A DNA stretch of 64,000 bases from UBA2705 sp963977125 (GCA_963977125.1 CAXBNJ010000005.1:1-64000), one strand, 5' to 3'. Positions 42,962 to 52,647 are shown, counted from the stretch's first letter. Notes: generated from the letters alone by a model not told the origin. A program made the numbers and translations.

Positions 42962-44566
42962 TTACTCCCACTCAATAGTCCCCGGTGGTTTACTCGTAAT
43001 ATCATAAACAACCCGATTAATACCGCGCACTTCATTAATAATCCGCGTGGCGGCGCGGCCTAGGAACTCGTGGTCGAAATGGTAAAAGTCTGCGGTCATG
43101 CCGTCTACGGCTGTGACGGCGCGCAGCGCGCAGACATGTTCATAGCTGCGGCCATCGCCCATTACGCCGACGGTTTTAACAGGCAGCAATACCGCAAAAG
43201 CTTGCCAGATTTGATCATACAGACCCGCATTGCGGATTTCTTCGAGATAGATGGTGTCCGCTTTTCTCAGGATTTCGAGTTTTTCAAAATTCACTGCGCC
43301 GGGGATACGGATGGCGAGGCCTGGGCCTGGGAAAGGGTGGCGCTTAATGAAGCTGTCAGGCATGCCAAGCTCGTGCCCTAAGCGGCGCACTTCGTCTTTG
43401 AATAATTCGCGCAAAGGTTCAACCAGTTCAAGCTTCATATGCTCAGGCAGGCCGCCCACATTATGGTGGCTTTTAATCATCTCGCTTGGGCCGCCGCCGA
43501 AAGACACCGATTCGATGACATCAGGATAAAGCGTGCCTTGCGCCAAGAATTTAGGTTCAGTGCCAATATCTTTCGCGATTTTTGTGGCGTTTTCATCAAA
43601 TATATCAATGAATAAGCCGCCAATCAGCTTACGTTTTTTCTCTGGGTCACTGACGCCCTCTAAGGCGCTTAAGAACCGCTCCGAGGCATCAACATGCACT
43701 AAGTTAATCTGATAATGCTCTTTGAACATCGCTAAGACTTGTTCAGTCTCACCCGCGCGCATAAAGCCCGTATCAACATAAATACAGGTCAGTTGCTTGC
43801 CGATGGCTTCGTGGATTAATACAGCCGTGACTGAGCTATCAACGCCGCCAGACAAGCCGCAAATCACATGGTCATCGCCGACTTGATCTTTAATGCGCTG
43901 CGTGCTCTCTGCGCGGAAAGACGCCATGGTCCATGACCCTTCACAGCCACAAACATGATGAGTGAAGTTTTTAAGTAATGCTGCGCCCTCTGGCGTGTGG
44001 ACGACTTCGGGGTGGAACTGTACGCCATAGAATTTCTTCTCATCATTAGCTATCGCCGCATGTGGCGCGCCTTCTGACGTGGCGACAATGCGGAAGCCCT
44101 CAGGCAAGGCATTAACGCGGTCACCATGGCTCATCCATACTGTATGGCGGCCGCCTACGGGCCAGATATGGCGGAATAAATCGCAATCTTCGACAATATC
44201 AATCACCGCGCGGCCAAATTCTTTATGGTCTGATCCCTCAACGCTGCCGCCGAGCTGTTTAGCCATAGTTTGCTGACCATAGCAAATACCCAAGACGGGC
44301 ACGCCGAGATCAAATAATCCTTCAGGGGCCGCAGGCGCATCACTATCAGTGACAGAGCGCGGCCCACCGGAGAGAATAATGCCTTTGGGGTTATAGGCTT
44401 TGATTTTATCTATGCTCGCCGTGTGAAACGGCCAAACCTCGGAGTAAACGCCGCTTTCGCGCACCCGCCTTGCAATGAGCTGCGTGACTTGCGAGCCAAA
44501 ATCTAAGATTAAAATATGGTCTTGTTTCGCGGCAGATTCGAGGTGCGCATTAGTAGTATCGGACAT
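42962..44566 (-). CDS. guaA: GMP synthase (glutamine-hydrolysing)
   Basis: Converts XMP to GMP with glutamine and ATP. The 534 aa comprise a class I glutamine amidotransferase domain (LDFGSQVTQLIARRVRE near the start, nucleophile Cys in GICYGQQTM, His in GVQFHPEV), then the ATP-pyrophosphatase domain with P-loop GLSGGVDSSV, and the dimerisation domain ending KPPGTIEWE, the canonical C terminus. Single gene; guaB is not adjacent. Start supported by GGAG upstream, although spacing is long (about 12 bases). Confidence 0.97.
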   Translation of the reverse strand: MSDTTNAHLESAAKQDHILILDFGSQVTQLIARRVRESGVYSEVWPFHTASIDKIKAYNPKGIILSGGPRSVTDSDAPAAPEGLFDLGVPVLGICYGQQTMAKQLGGSVEGSDHKEFGRAVIDIVEDCDLFRHIWPVGGRHTVWMSHGDRVNALPEGFRIVATSEGAPHAAIANDEKKFYGVQFHPEVVHTPEGAALLKNFTHHVCGCEGSWTMASFRAESTQRIKDQVGDDHVICGLSGGVDSSVTAVLIHEAIGKQLTCIYVDTGFMRAGETEQVLAMFKEHYQINLVHVDASERFLSALEGVSDPEKKRKLIGGLFIDIFDENATKIAKDIGTEPKFLAQGTLYPDVIESVSFGGGPSEMIKSHHNVGGLPEHMKLELVEPLRELFKDEVRRLGHELGMPDSFIKRHPFPGPGLAIRIPGAVNFEKLEILRKADTIYLEEIRNAGLYDQIWQAFAVLLPVKTVGVMGDGRSYEHVCALRAVTAVDGMTADFYHFDHEFLGRAATRIINEVRGINRVVYDITSKPPGTIEWE

Positions 44567-44662
44567 AGATTAAGGACTCCAAAGCAGGGGTTTATTTATG
44601 CTTTAGAGATTATAGCGAAAAGGGATAAAAACCAATGTTTAAGTTAAACCGCACAAAGATAA

Positions 44663-46543
44663 CTACATGCGATAAACATTAAAGCGCGGGTGCTTGGCAC
44701 TGACGAGCGCAGGGTCAATCTCGCTCGCTGGCTCTAAAGGCATGTTTATTGCGCTTTCCTCAGCCAAATTTTTTAAACAAGGCTGCAGATCCTGCTCTAT
44801 AAACGCCAGCGCATCATCGACTTCAATTTGACGGCGCGGCGAGAGGAAGCGTTTTGATTGGTTTAGATAACCACTAAGTCGCGCTAAGGCCGTTTGGCGA
44901 TGCTCAATATCTTTTTGGATAATCGTTTCAGCTTCGGCCAAGGGCAATGCATCATAATATTTGGGTAGATACGCATCAAAGCCCTGTTTTTGATAGCGCA
45001 TTAACGCCGCCAAATCAGGGATTTTTCCTTGTGCAGATTTGGGCCATTGACCATCCCAGCCATGGCTGCGTAAATCTGTGCTGAGGATTAAAATCATTTG
45101 CTCTAAGGCACTGCCTTGCTGGCCTAATAATGGTGCGGATTTTTCCTGCTCATTATCTTGCTCGTTTTCACTCTCTGCTGAGCATTCGTGACGATCAATA
45201 GACGGGCGCGCCGTTGCGGCGATAAAATTAGCAAGAATAGATTTTGGGCCAAATTGATCAGTATTTTTTAAGGCGCAGAGCAAAGCATGTTCAACTTCCA
45301 AAGAAATCACATCAGCCATTGTGGTTATCTCATCTAATTTTGCATGCACATCAAGATTCTTAACCATAGCGTCTTCACCGACGCGTAAATAAGGCTCTTT
45401 GAAAAAGTTGATGGTCGCTTCAGCTTGCCTTGCGCGGCTCATTAATTTAAGCACTTCACGCGCTTGGGGCTGCGCGTCAAACGCATTAATTTGGTCTATC
45501 TCTAAGCGAGGATCTTCAAGATAAGCTATTTTATCATCTATATAATTTCGTACTTTTCTTTCAACAGCTTCTGGGAATTTAACTTGTCCAAAATACCGCC
45601 CTGTTTCAATATCAAAACTTCTATCTTCCCCCTTTTTATCCGCCAATTCTTTCAAATTCTGAATTTTATCACTCAACGTTATCTCCTCTGTGCAGAGGCT
45701 TTTTATATGCGCGGTGAAACTCGGTTTATCTTCTGAAAACAAAGTCATTTGTGCTGTTTTTGCGGCACTGCTTATGGCTTTGACCTGCCCAAAATCGTGC
45801 ATGTATATTTGAATGCGCTCCAGATCTGTATTTAGACTGGTTATAAAACGCTCAAGCCCTTCTAGCTCTGCTTTATTCAGCATAAAATCATTATTACTCT
45901 GCGCTATGTTCATGAGGGTGTTCAGGGCACTATCCGCGCTTTGTACGCTTTGATTCTGTTCCTCTATCGTAATTCCAAACTCAGCCAGCCCCTCTAGCGT
46001 TATTTTTTGTAAAGAGTTCGTGTTATTATCGATCTCGTGATCTCTAAGCTTTAATTTACCCGCAGCGTCCTGCAAGCTAACGCAACGCCCGTGGAAAGTT
46101 TTATATTTCTGTGCCATTTTTAAAAATTCATCGACAACCATCGGCTGGTGAAGCACACCAAGACGGCCATTTAAATCACCCTTTTTATGGGCTTTATCAG
46201 GAATAGCATAATAGCGAGGGTAAGGTAGAGGCCCGATGCTCCAGTTGTAGAACCCCTCAACAACAGGATAAGTCAGCGGCGCTGTTTCTAAAGACCGCAA
46301 CAATGTTGAGTTTCTTATTACTTGTGCCATCTGCGCACTCAAACCCAAGCCACCGAGTAAATCCTCTGGTGCTTTTTTAGGCCCTTTAAATCCTGTTGAT
46401 TTAAGCGCTGCCTGCAAATATTTATCCTGCGGTTTTTTAAACATTTCAAGCAAAGCATCATTAAGCGTCTTTACGCTCTGCGCCTCTGGCGTATCAGCCT
46501 CAGTAAATTTTGCGAGTTGTTTAAGCTTCGTTTTACAAATCAT
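44663..46543 (-). CDS. large helical hypothetical protein
   Basis: A 626-aa protein that I do not recognise. It is almost entirely helical and charged, with long coiled-coil-like regions (for example residues 180-330 with repeated Leu spacing) and a Glu/Asn/Gln-rich low-complexity patch near 480 (SESENEQDNEQEKSAP). A Pro/Tyr-rich segment near 90-115 (GFYNWSIGPLPYPRYY) is the only distinctive motif. No signal peptide, no membrane helix. Soluble large helical orphans of this kind often serve as secreted effectors or structural proteins; nothing here decides. Transcribed divergently from rpsA, 97 bases after guaA in sequence but upstream of it on the same strand. Confidence 0.75.
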   Translation of the reverse strand: MICKTKLKQLAKFTEADTPEAQSVKTLNDALLEMFKKPQDKYLQAALKSTGFKGPKKAPEDLLGGLGLSAQMAQVIRNSTLLRSLETAPLTYPVVEGFYNWSIGPLPYPRYYAIPDKAHKKGDLNGRLGVLHQPMVVDEFLKMAQKYKTFHGRCVSLQDAAGKLKLRDHEIDNNTNSLQKITLEGLAEFGITIEEQNQSVQSADSALNTLMNIAQSNNDFMLNKAELEGLERFITSLNTDLERIQIYMHDFGQVKAISSAAKTAQMTLFSEDKPSFTAHIKSLCTEEITLSDKIQNLKELADKKGEDRSFDIETGRYFGQVKFPEAVERKVRNYIDDKIAYLEDPRLEIDQINAFDAQPQAREVLKLMSRARQAEATINFFKEPYLRVGEDAMVKNLDVHAKLDEITTMADVISLEVEHALLCALKNTDQFGPKSILANFIAATARPSIDRHECSAESENEQDNEQEKSAPLLGQQGSALEQMILILSTDLRSHGWDGQWPKSAQGKIPDLAALMRYQKQGFDAYLPKYYDALPLAEAETIIQKDIEHRQTALARLSGYLNQSKRFLSPRRQIEVDDALAFIEQDLQPCLKNLAEESAINMPLEPASEIDPALVSAKHPRFNVYRM

Positions 46544-46703
46544 AGCGCGCTTCCTTGAAAGATCCTTGCGAAAGGTCCTTGCCGCGACCTTAAAGCCCGT
46601 GGCAAATTATAGATAATTACGCCTCTTGGTACCACCTTATGTAAACTAAGTCAACTTCATTTTACGAAACACGGTTAAAACGCATGTTTTTCGATTCAAA
46701 GGG
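46544..46703. other. divergent spacer upstream of rpsA
   Basis: Gene-free. Holds the upstream control region of the 626-aa gene (minus) and part of that of rpsA (plus). No strong hairpin seen. A usual upstream partner of rpsA, cmk, is absent. Confidence 0.5.
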
Positions 46704-46732
46704 TTGAAATAGCGGGAATAATCGCGTACAAA
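46704..46732 (+). promoter_or_regulatory. candidate rpsA promoter
   Basis: TTGAAA (46704) and TACAAA (46727) are 17 bases apart; the resulting 5' leader is about 135 bases, common for S1 genes, which are autoregulated through their leader. Confidence 0.45.
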
Positions 46733-46874
46733 CTCCCCAGCGTATAAATTGTGATGGGCGATGCTTGGATAAATTTAAAGGTTTTCTTAATTGAACACCC
46801 GTATATTACACCGACTGACACCTGTTAAAATTGCCGTTTATGCGCAATCTAGACTATCGAAGAGGAATACCAAT

Positions 46875-48584
46875 ATGGCACATATAGCTGCTAATCTAAA
46901 AGACCAAGAGACCTCACTAGAGTTTGCAACTCTATTGGCTGAATCACTTGGCGGAACATTAAGTTTTGAAGGCAAGGTAGTAACAGGCAGAGTCGTAGGC
47001 TTTGAATCTGATCTTGCAGTCATCGATGTCGGCCTTAAATCTGAAGGCCGCGTTGATCTACGCGAATTCACCAAACCTGGTGAAGATAACGAGCTCAAAA
47101 TCGGCGATGAAGTAGAAGTCTTCATCGAACGTATGGAAGGCCGTGATGGCATGACCAGCTTGAGCCGTGAAAAAGCACGTCGTGAAGAAGCATGGATTGA
47201 GCTTGAAAAATCTCATGAAGCTAATGATCGCGTTACCGGCATTATCTTTAGCCGCGTTAAAGGTGGTTTCACTGTTGATCTGGGCGGCGCTGTTGCGTTC
47301 CTACCGGGTTCACAAGTTGACATCCGTCCTGTACGCGACGTATCCCCACTTATGGGTACACCACAACCGTTTTACGTTCTTAAAATGGACAAAACACGTG
47401 GAAACATCGTTGTTTCTCGTCGTGCTGTTCTTGAAGAGAGCCGTGCTGAAGCACGCGGTGAGTTGATGGCTAACTTAACTGAAGGTCAAGTTCTTCAGGG
47501 TGTTGTTAAAAACATCACTGATTACGGTGCCTTTATTGATCTTGGCGGTGTTGACGGTCTTCTACACGTTACCGATATTTCTTGGAAACGCGTTAACCAT
47601 CCTTCTGAAGTTCTTGAAGTTGGTAAGACTATTGACGTTCAAGTCATTCGTTATAACCAAGAGAGCCAACGTATCTCACTTGGCATGAAACAGTTGGAAA
47701 CCGACCCTTGGGACGGCGTTACATCTAAATATGCTGTTGGTGCGAAATTCTCTGGTCGTGTTACAAACATCACTGACTACGGCGCTTTCGTAGAACTTGA
47801 TAGTGGCATTGAAGGCCTAGTCCACGTTTCTGAAATGTCTTGGACTAAGAAAAACGCTCACCCAGGTAAAATCGTTTCTACTTCGCAAGAAGTTGAAGTG
47901 ATGGTGCTTGACGTTGATCAGGAGAAACGTCGTATTTCTCTTGGTATCAAACAGTGTCAAGAAAACCCTTGGTCAGAATTTGCTGCAAACCACAAAGCTG
48001 GACAAGAGCTTGAAGGCGAAGTTCGTAACGTTACGGAATTTGGCTTATTTGTTGGAATGCCTGGCGATATTGATGGCATGGTTCACCTGTCTGACGTTTC
48101 ATGGGAAGACCAAAGTGAAGAAGCGCTTAAAGCGTTCAATAAAGGCGACATGGTTAAGGTTAAGATCCTTGACATTGATGCCGATAAAGAACGTGTTGCG
48201 CTTGGTATCAAACAGCTTGTTAAAGACCCATTTGCTGGTGCCCTAGACGGCATTACAAAAGGCGCAACTGTTACAGGTACGATCACTGAAGTTAACGACA
48301 AAGGCGTTGAAGTTTCTGTAAACGATAAGCTTACAGGCTTCATTAAGAAAGCTGATTTGTCACGTGAACGCTCTGAGCAACGCCCTGACCGCTTCGCCAT
48401 TGGCGAAAAAGTTGATGCGAAAGTTCTTACTCTTGATGCTAAATCTCACAAGCTTAACTTGTCTATTAAGGCACGTGAACTTGACGAAGATAAAGCAGCA
48501 ATGGATGAGTTCGGCTCAACAGACACTGGTGCTTCACTTGGTGATATTCTTGGCGCTGCCCTTACTGAAGGCGACAAGAAATAA
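46875..48584 (+). CDS. rpsA: 30S ribosomal protein S1
   Basis: S1, 569 aa, binds mRNA and helps it onto the 30S subunit. Six S1-type OB-fold domains are visible, each with a G-x-V-x-x-hxx-(Y/F)GhhV-type strand: for example GRVVGFESDLAVIDVG, GVVKNITDYGAFIDLGG, GRVTNITDYGAFVELDSG, GEVRNVTEFGLFVGMPGD and GTITEVNDKGVEVSVND. I start it at 46875 because this ATG has GAGGAA upstream and gives MAHIAANLKDQETSLEFATLL, the family start; the frame can be read 28 codons further upstream. Strong terminator follows. Confidence 0.96.
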   Translation: MAHIAANLKDQETSLEFATLLAESLGGTLSFEGKVVTGRVVGFESDLAVIDVGLKSEGRVDLREFTKPGEDNELKIGDEVEVFIERMEGRDGMTSLSREKARREEAWIELEKSHEANDRVTGIIFSRVKGGFTVDLGGAVAFLPGSQVDIRPVRDVSPLMGTPQPFYVLKMDKTRGNIVVSRRAVLEESRAEARGELMANLTEGQVLQGVVKNITDYGAFIDLGGVDGLLHVTDISWKRVNHPSEVLEVGKTIDVQVIRYNQESQRISLGMKQLETDPWDGVTSKYAVGAKFSGRVTNITDYGAFVELDSGIEGLVHVSEMSWTKKNAHPGKIVSTSQEVEVMVLDVDQEKRRISLGIKQCQENPWSEFAANHKAGQELEGEVRNVTEFGLFVGMPGDIDGMVHLSDVSWEDQSEEALKAFNKGDMVKVKILDIDADKERVALGIKQLVKDPFAGALDGITKGATVTGTITEVNDKGVEVSVNDKLTGFIKKADLSRERSEQRPDRFAIGEKVDAKVLTLDAKSHKLNLSIKARELDEDKAAMDEFGSTDTGASLGDILGAALTEGDKK

Positions 48585-48606
48585 ATCATCCGTGATTATA
48601 AATTCT

Positions 48607-48645
48607 AAAATAGCCCCCTCAAGCAATTGGCGGGGCTATTTTTTT
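48607..48645 (+). terminator. Rho-independent terminator of rpsA
   Basis: AAAATAGCCCC and GGGGCTATTTT form an 11-bp stem with a 14-base loop, then a T-tract. Confidence 0.92.
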
Positions 48646-48700
48646 GCGCTATATTTACCCAAGTCAAGTCGAACCAAGACAACAAACCATGGAAAACATC

Positions 48701-49402
48701 ATGATCAACCCTGCCCCCCAAATATACTGCGCTTGTGATACCGCGAGCCTTGAAAGCGCCACAAATTTATGCAGCCAGCTTGATGGCCTGCCTATTGGTA
48801 TAAAGCTCGGCCTTGAATATTTTATGGCTGAAGGCGCAAGCGGTGTTGGCGCGATCGTCGATAAGTTTCCTAAGACCAGCATCTTCCTTGATTTGAAATT
48901 TCACGACATACCGAATACTGTCGCATCCGCCCTTGCTGTCATAGGTGAGCTTGGCGTTGATTACACAAATCTACATGCATCAGGCGGCTTAGAAATGATG
49001 GAGCGCGCTTTAGAAGCCGTTAATCAAGCCAAAGCCCCACCAAAGCTGCTCGCCGTTACAGTGCTTACGGCCTTAAATGAAAACGGCCTTAAAGCTGTCG
49101 GTCAAGACACGCCGGTTGAGAACCAAGTTGAGCGTTTAGCCAAACTTACCCAAAGCGCAGGCCTTGCCGGCGTTGTCTGTTCTGCCCATGAAATAAAAGC
49201 CTTACGCGCCGCCTGTGGCGATGATTTCATTCTTATGACGCCTGGCATTCGCCCTGCAGGCAGCGCATTAAACGATCAAAAAAGGGTCATGACCCCACAT
49301 GATGCGCTGAGCGCGGGCGCATCGCATTTGGTGATTGGTCGCCCGATAACCAAAGCCCAAGACCCCAGAGCCGCTGCTATGGCGATTTTAGAAAGCATTT
49401 AG
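48701..49402 (+). CDS. pyrF: orotidine 5'-phosphate decarboxylase
   Basis: Last step of UMP synthesis. 233 aa from the ATG at 48701, which has GGAAA upstream; the frame is open further, but into the rpsA terminator. The catalytic Lys/Asp set is in FLDLKFHDIPNTV, with ACDTASLESA at the beginning and MTPGIRPAG, VIGRPITKA near the end for phosphate binding. Normal length (about 230). Followed 3 bases later by trpF, so the two are cotranscribed, a usual pairing in alphaproteobacteria. Confidence 0.95.
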   Translation: MINPAPQIYCACDTASLESATNLCSQLDGLPIGIKLGLEYFMAEGASGVGAIVDKFPKTSIFLDLKFHDIPNTVASALAVIGELGVDYTNLHASGGLEMMERALEAVNQAKAPPKLLAVTVLTALNENGLKAVGQDTPVENQVERLAKLTQSAGLAGVVCSAHEIKALRAACGDDFILMTPGIRPAGSALNDQKRVMTPHDALSAGASHLVIGRPITKAQDPRAAAMAILESI

Positions 49403-49405
49403 CGC

Positions 49406-50086
49406 ATGAGCTCGGTTAAAAATACCGCCGTAAAAATTTGCGGCATTACTGATAAAGAAAACCTGCTTGCCACTATAAATGCAGGCGCTGATTTTATCGG
49501 CTTGGTTTTTTACCCTGCCTCACCGCGCCATATTGATCAGAGTGACGCGCGGCGCCTATTAGCCGCCATCCCGCAAGAGCTTTTAAGCGCTGTGCGCATA
49601 GTCGGTTTATTTGTGAACCCCACTGACGCCGATTTATGTGAGGGTAATATCGTTGATATGCTCGATATGATTCAGCTCCATGGCGATGAAAGCCCCGCGC
49701 GCTGCGCAGAGATTAAACAGAAAACAAACGCCCTGATTATGAAGGCTTTCCCAATCAGCACGACGCATGATTTGGCGCAAATTAGTGCCTATGAACCCGT
49801 CTGCGACTGGCTACTTTTTGATGCTAAGCCCATGAGTGATAAGACAAAGAACAAAGATATTGTGCCCGGGGGCAACGGGCTGCGTTTTGATTGGACAATA
49901 TTAAGCGGTCAGAAATTCACGAAGCCTTATATGCTCGCTGGTGGCTTGACCCCAGATAACGTTCAAACCGCGATTCAATTATTACACCCCGATGCGGTTG
50001 ATGTGTCCTCTGGCGTTGAAAGCGCCCCCGCCCAGAAAAGCATAGAAAAAATTAGAAGCTTCCTACAAAACGTGCAAGGCGGTTGA
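49406..50086 (+). CDS. trpF: phosphoribosylanthranilate isomerase
   Basis: Tryptophan biosynthesis TIM-barrel isomerase, 226 aa. Family segments: KICGITDKENL with the catalytic Cys, ADFIGLVFYPASPRHI, VGLFVNPTD, IQLHGDESP, and at the C terminus LAGGLTPDNV and VDVSSGVESAPAQKS. The catalytic Asp lies in WLLFDAK. In relatives trpF is usually followed by trpB and trpA; here an unrelated kinase gene follows, so the trp genes are split. Confidence 0.95.
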   Translation: MSSVKNTAVKICGITDKENLLATINAGADFIGLVFYPASPRHIDQSDARRLLAAIPQELLSAVRIVGLFVNPTDADLCEGNIVDMLDMIQLHGDESPARCAEIKQKTNALIMKAFPISTTHDLAQISAYEPVCDWLLFDAKPMSDKTKNKDIVPGGNGLRFDWTILSGQKFTKPYMLAGGLTPDNVQTAIQLLHPDAVDVSSGVESAPAQKSIEKIRSFLQNVQGG

Positions 50087-50151
50087 CTCAATAGCTGAAT
50101 ATGGATAATCTGTCTTTTCATATTACAAGCCATATTGCGAGGAGCCCGATC

Positions 50152-50739
50152 ATGACATCAAAACCAGCCCTACTTATTGCCATTGGCGGATTACCTGCAA
50201 CAGGTAAAACAACCTTGGCTGACACGCTCGCGCAGAATTTTACTGATATGGCGAAAGAAACGCACCGCATAAATTCTGACACAGAGCGCAAAACGCTCTG
50301 GGCGAAAGAAAATAATCAGGCTTGCGATCTTTATAAAAAATTACCTGTAGAAGCCTATAGCGCGGAATTTAGAACAAAATCTTATACGCAGCTTTTTACC
50401 GCCGTCGCATCCGCTATCCAGACTAATGATGTTGTGATTATTGATGCGTCATTCACAAGCGAAGATCAACGCACAGAACTTGCCGACTTAGCCAAAAAGC
50501 AAGGCTCTTTATTTGCAGGCATTTGGCTTAACGCGACAACGGAGACCATGATGAATCGCGCCGATGCGCGCGCACAAAGCACGGAGAAAAGCATATCAGA
50601 TGCCGATGGCGCGATTGTAAAGCTGCAATTAAAATCTGATCTTGGCGTAATAAGTTGGCCGCAGATTGATGCGAATAAATGTACTCAAACCGTACATTTC
50701 CATGCCCTTAATGCCATTAGCAATGCGCTCGCCTTATAA
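50152..50739 (+). CDS. P-loop kinase of the zeta-toxin/YbdR-like group
   Basis: A 195-aa AAA/P-loop kinase. The Walker A motif is GLPATGKTTLA near the start and VVIIDASFTSEDQR supplies the Walker B/Asp motif; R residues in the LADARAQ-type lid follow. The C-terminal half resembles aminoglycoside-phosphotransferase-linked kinase domains (COG0645-type). I choose the ATG at 50152, with GAGGAG upstream, over an ATG 17 codons earlier that lacks one. Substrate unknown; small metabolite or gluconate-type kinase possible. No antitoxin is adjacent, so a zeta toxin is unlikely. Confidence 0.78.
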   Translation: MTSKPALLIAIGGLPATGKTTLADTLAQNFTDMAKETHRINSDTERKTLWAKENNQACDLYKKLPVEAYSAEFRTKSYTQLFTAVASAIQTNDVVIIDASFTSEDQRTELADLAKKQGSLFAGIWLNATTETMMNRADARAQSTEKSISDADGAIVKLQLKSDLGVISWPQIDANKCTQTVHFHALNAISNALAL

Positions 50740-50756
50740 GTAAACGCCACGCCCAT

Positions 50757-51995
50757 TTAAGCACGACGAAACCGCGAAGTGAGGGCTAAGCCACCCTCGC
50801 GCATAGAGCTGCGTGCTAATTTTGTGGTCAGCACCATAGAGACAGATAGCACAACAGAAAATACAATATAGGAATGCAGCGACCAATATAATAAGGGCAA
50901 GGCCACCAATGTCGTTGCTAATCGCCCAAACCCTAAGGAAAATTCCCGCAATGCCAAGTTACAAATTGAGCGTTTTCTATACCAGCGGCTAGCCATACCC
51001 ATGCTGTAAAAATGCTGTCCCGCCGTCCAAAACAAGCTTGAAAACATATATAATAGGGGTGTTTGTAAAAATAACCATGGCAGCCACCCTACAGCTTTTA
51101 GACTAAGGCCAATATCAAGGTCATCATCTGAAGATAATTCAGCAAGAGCGCTTTTATTGGTGAAATGCCCAACAAGCGGCGAGACTATAATTTTAAGCGC
51201 TATTTGCGCCGCACTTAAAAATCCAACCCCCATAGCACTAACCGCCATTAAGTGTAGCCACACGGGCACTAAGTAATTCGCAATGGTTTGAAATGATCCC
51301 TCATAAAACGTTGAAAATATATTCTTTTTCTTTGCGCGTAATGTTTGAAGATTAAAGCCTTCATTCTCGCCGAAGAAACTCAAATTCATTTGTGCTTTTT
51401 TAATGCTTTGCCCCATAGAGAGATAAAGAATAAACGTCCCCAAAACCACCATGATAGACCCAACAATAAAGGCAAGACCGCCAAGTCCCATTGTCAGGGA
51501 CACACCGCCGAGCAAACTGCCAATTAACACCCCGACAGTCACTCCTGCATCAGCCATGCAGACTTCGTTACCGGCATTTTTATCCGTCACAAGATTCGAC
51601 ATCATTAAATGAAAAACGGACCAAAAAACGGCGACACTGATTGAAAATAATAAGGTTAGCAGCCAATTATCACCGTCTAGTCCAATATAACAAAAGGCCA
51701 AGCTCGCGATAATCTGGACGAGCGATGTAATGATCATAAAGGGCTTAAAAGAAATCACCGTACCAAGCCATAAGCAAAACGGCATAATTAACATAGACAC
51801 AAACAAAGCCCGCACGATGAAATGCTCCATCACAGCCCACATACCCATAGTGGCGTAATCAAACACCATATATAAATAAACACCTGTCATACCCGCCACA
51901 GCAATAAACGCAGCCAAATACACCACACAAAGCGTCAAGCTTTTGAAGGGCGCAATAAAGGTAGAATGCAGCATTATGTATATTAGCAATTTCAT
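50757..51995 (-). CDS. MFS-type transporter
   Basis: A polytopic membrane protein of about 412 aa with some 12 hydrophobic helices, placed in the major facilitator group by layout (a long central loop rich in polar residues near 205-235 separating two halves). Gly-rich helix ends such as VTVGVLIGSLLGGVSL are visible. No substrate motif recognised. The start is uncertain: the frame begins with a TTG at 52082, but the first ATG with MKLLIYIML lies at 51995, and none has a good ribosome site. Divergent from the small lipoprotein-like gene. Substrate unknown. Confidence 0.7.
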   Translation of the reverse strand: MKLLIYIMLHSTFIAPFKSLTLCVVYLAAFIAVAGMTGVYLYMVFDYATMGMWAVMEHFIVRALFVSMLIMPFCLWLGTVISFKPFMIITSLVQIIASLAFCYIGLDGDNWLLTLLFSISVAVFWSVFHLMMSNLVTDKNAGNEVCMADAGVTVGVLIGSLLGGVSLTMGLGGLAFIVGSIMVVLGTFILYLSMGQSIKKAQMNLSFFGENEGFNLQTLRAKKKNIFSTFYEGSFQTIANYLVPVWLHLMAVSAMGVGFLSAAQIALKIIVSPLVGHFTNKSALAELSSDDDLDIGLSLKAVGWLPWLFLQTPLLYMFSSLFWTAGQHFYSMGMASRWYRKRSICNLALREFSLGFGRLATTLVALPLLYWSLHSYIVFSVVLSVSMVLTTKLARSSMREGGLALTSRFRRA

Positions 51996-52106
51996 AGATT
52001 GACGATACACGCATTGTAAAAAATTACAATTTAATCTTTTGTTATCGACATAATAAAAAGATAGTGATAAAAGCTGTTTCAATTATACATAAAAGGGATA
52101 AATGCA

Positions 52107-52451
52107 ATGAAATTAAGAAATCTATTTATAGGATTTAGCCTTGCTGCAGTCGGCGTTGCCTCCTGTAGTGGTCTAATTGTCTATAAGCTTGCTGAAACTG
52201 GCTATGAAGCCATAGAAGACAATACTGAATGGGGCGAAAATAAAAAGATAAATGACCTTAAAGAAAAAGGCCTGACGCGCGTTTTTGAAGAAAACCTATC
52301 AGGGCAAGACGCCATAACCCAGCTTAAGATCCATGGTTTCTCTGAGGCTCAGGCTGAAAAATTCCCTGAATGCTCAAGACTTATTAAGGGCTCTAGAGGC
52401 CTTGATACAGAAGAAAAAATGCTAACAACCAAGCGTTGCTTAGAAATGTAA
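52107..52451 (+). CDS. small exported protein, possible lipoprotein
   Basis: A 114-aa protein. The N terminus MKLRNLFIGFSLAAVGVASCSG has a lipobox-like VASC, which suggests a lipoprotein with cleavage before Cys20; a signal anchor is the alternative as the following residues stay hydrophobic. The mature part contains two further cysteines (ECSRL, KRCLEM) and helix-forming repeats (GQDAITQLKIHGFSEAQAEKF). No family recognised. Followed by a good terminator, so it is a single-gene unit; the next small gene (52648) is similarly exported or membrane-bound and has the same Cys spacing near its end. Confidence 0.68.
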   Translation: MKLRNLFIGFSLAAVGVASCSGLIVYKLAETGYEAIEDNTEWGENKKINDLKEKGLTRVFEENLSGQDAITQLKIHGFSEAQAEKFPECSRLIKGSRGLDTEEKMLTTKRCLEM

Positions 52452-52474
52452 GCTAAACCAAGTATCACAAAAAT

Positions 52475-52502
52475 AAAAAGCGCATTTAATGTGCTTTTTT
52501 TT
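52475..52502 (+). terminator. Rho-independent terminator
   Basis: AAAAAGCGCAT-TTA-ATGTGCTTTTT stem with one G-T pair, then T residues. Confidence 0.85.
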
Positions 52503-52540
52503 CGACTCATCGTTATTGCGCATACACACCACCCGACGAG

Positions 52541-52608
52541 GCGGCTCTAACTTGGGAAGCTGTGTTGTAGCCCCAACTTGGATATTGACTTCCCCACCAT
52601 ATTACCGC
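52541..52608 (+). promoter_or_regulatory. structured leader candidate
   Basis: Nested pairings: GCGG/CCGC (52541-52544, 52605-52608), GGGAAG/CTTCCC (52554-52559, 52589-52594) and GTTG/CAAC (52564-52567, 52574-52577). It ends about 40 bases before the ATG at 52648. Could be a 5' leader element; not a known riboswitch that I recognise. Confidence 0.35.
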
Positions 52609-52647
52609 AACTTATAAAAAATAAAAAAATATCGGGAGAGCCAAGCT

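Noticed and set aside
50152..50739. Zeta toxin of an epsilon-zeta system
   Set aside because: Only the P-loop is shared; no antitoxin gene is adjacent and the gene follows trpF in a metabolic context.
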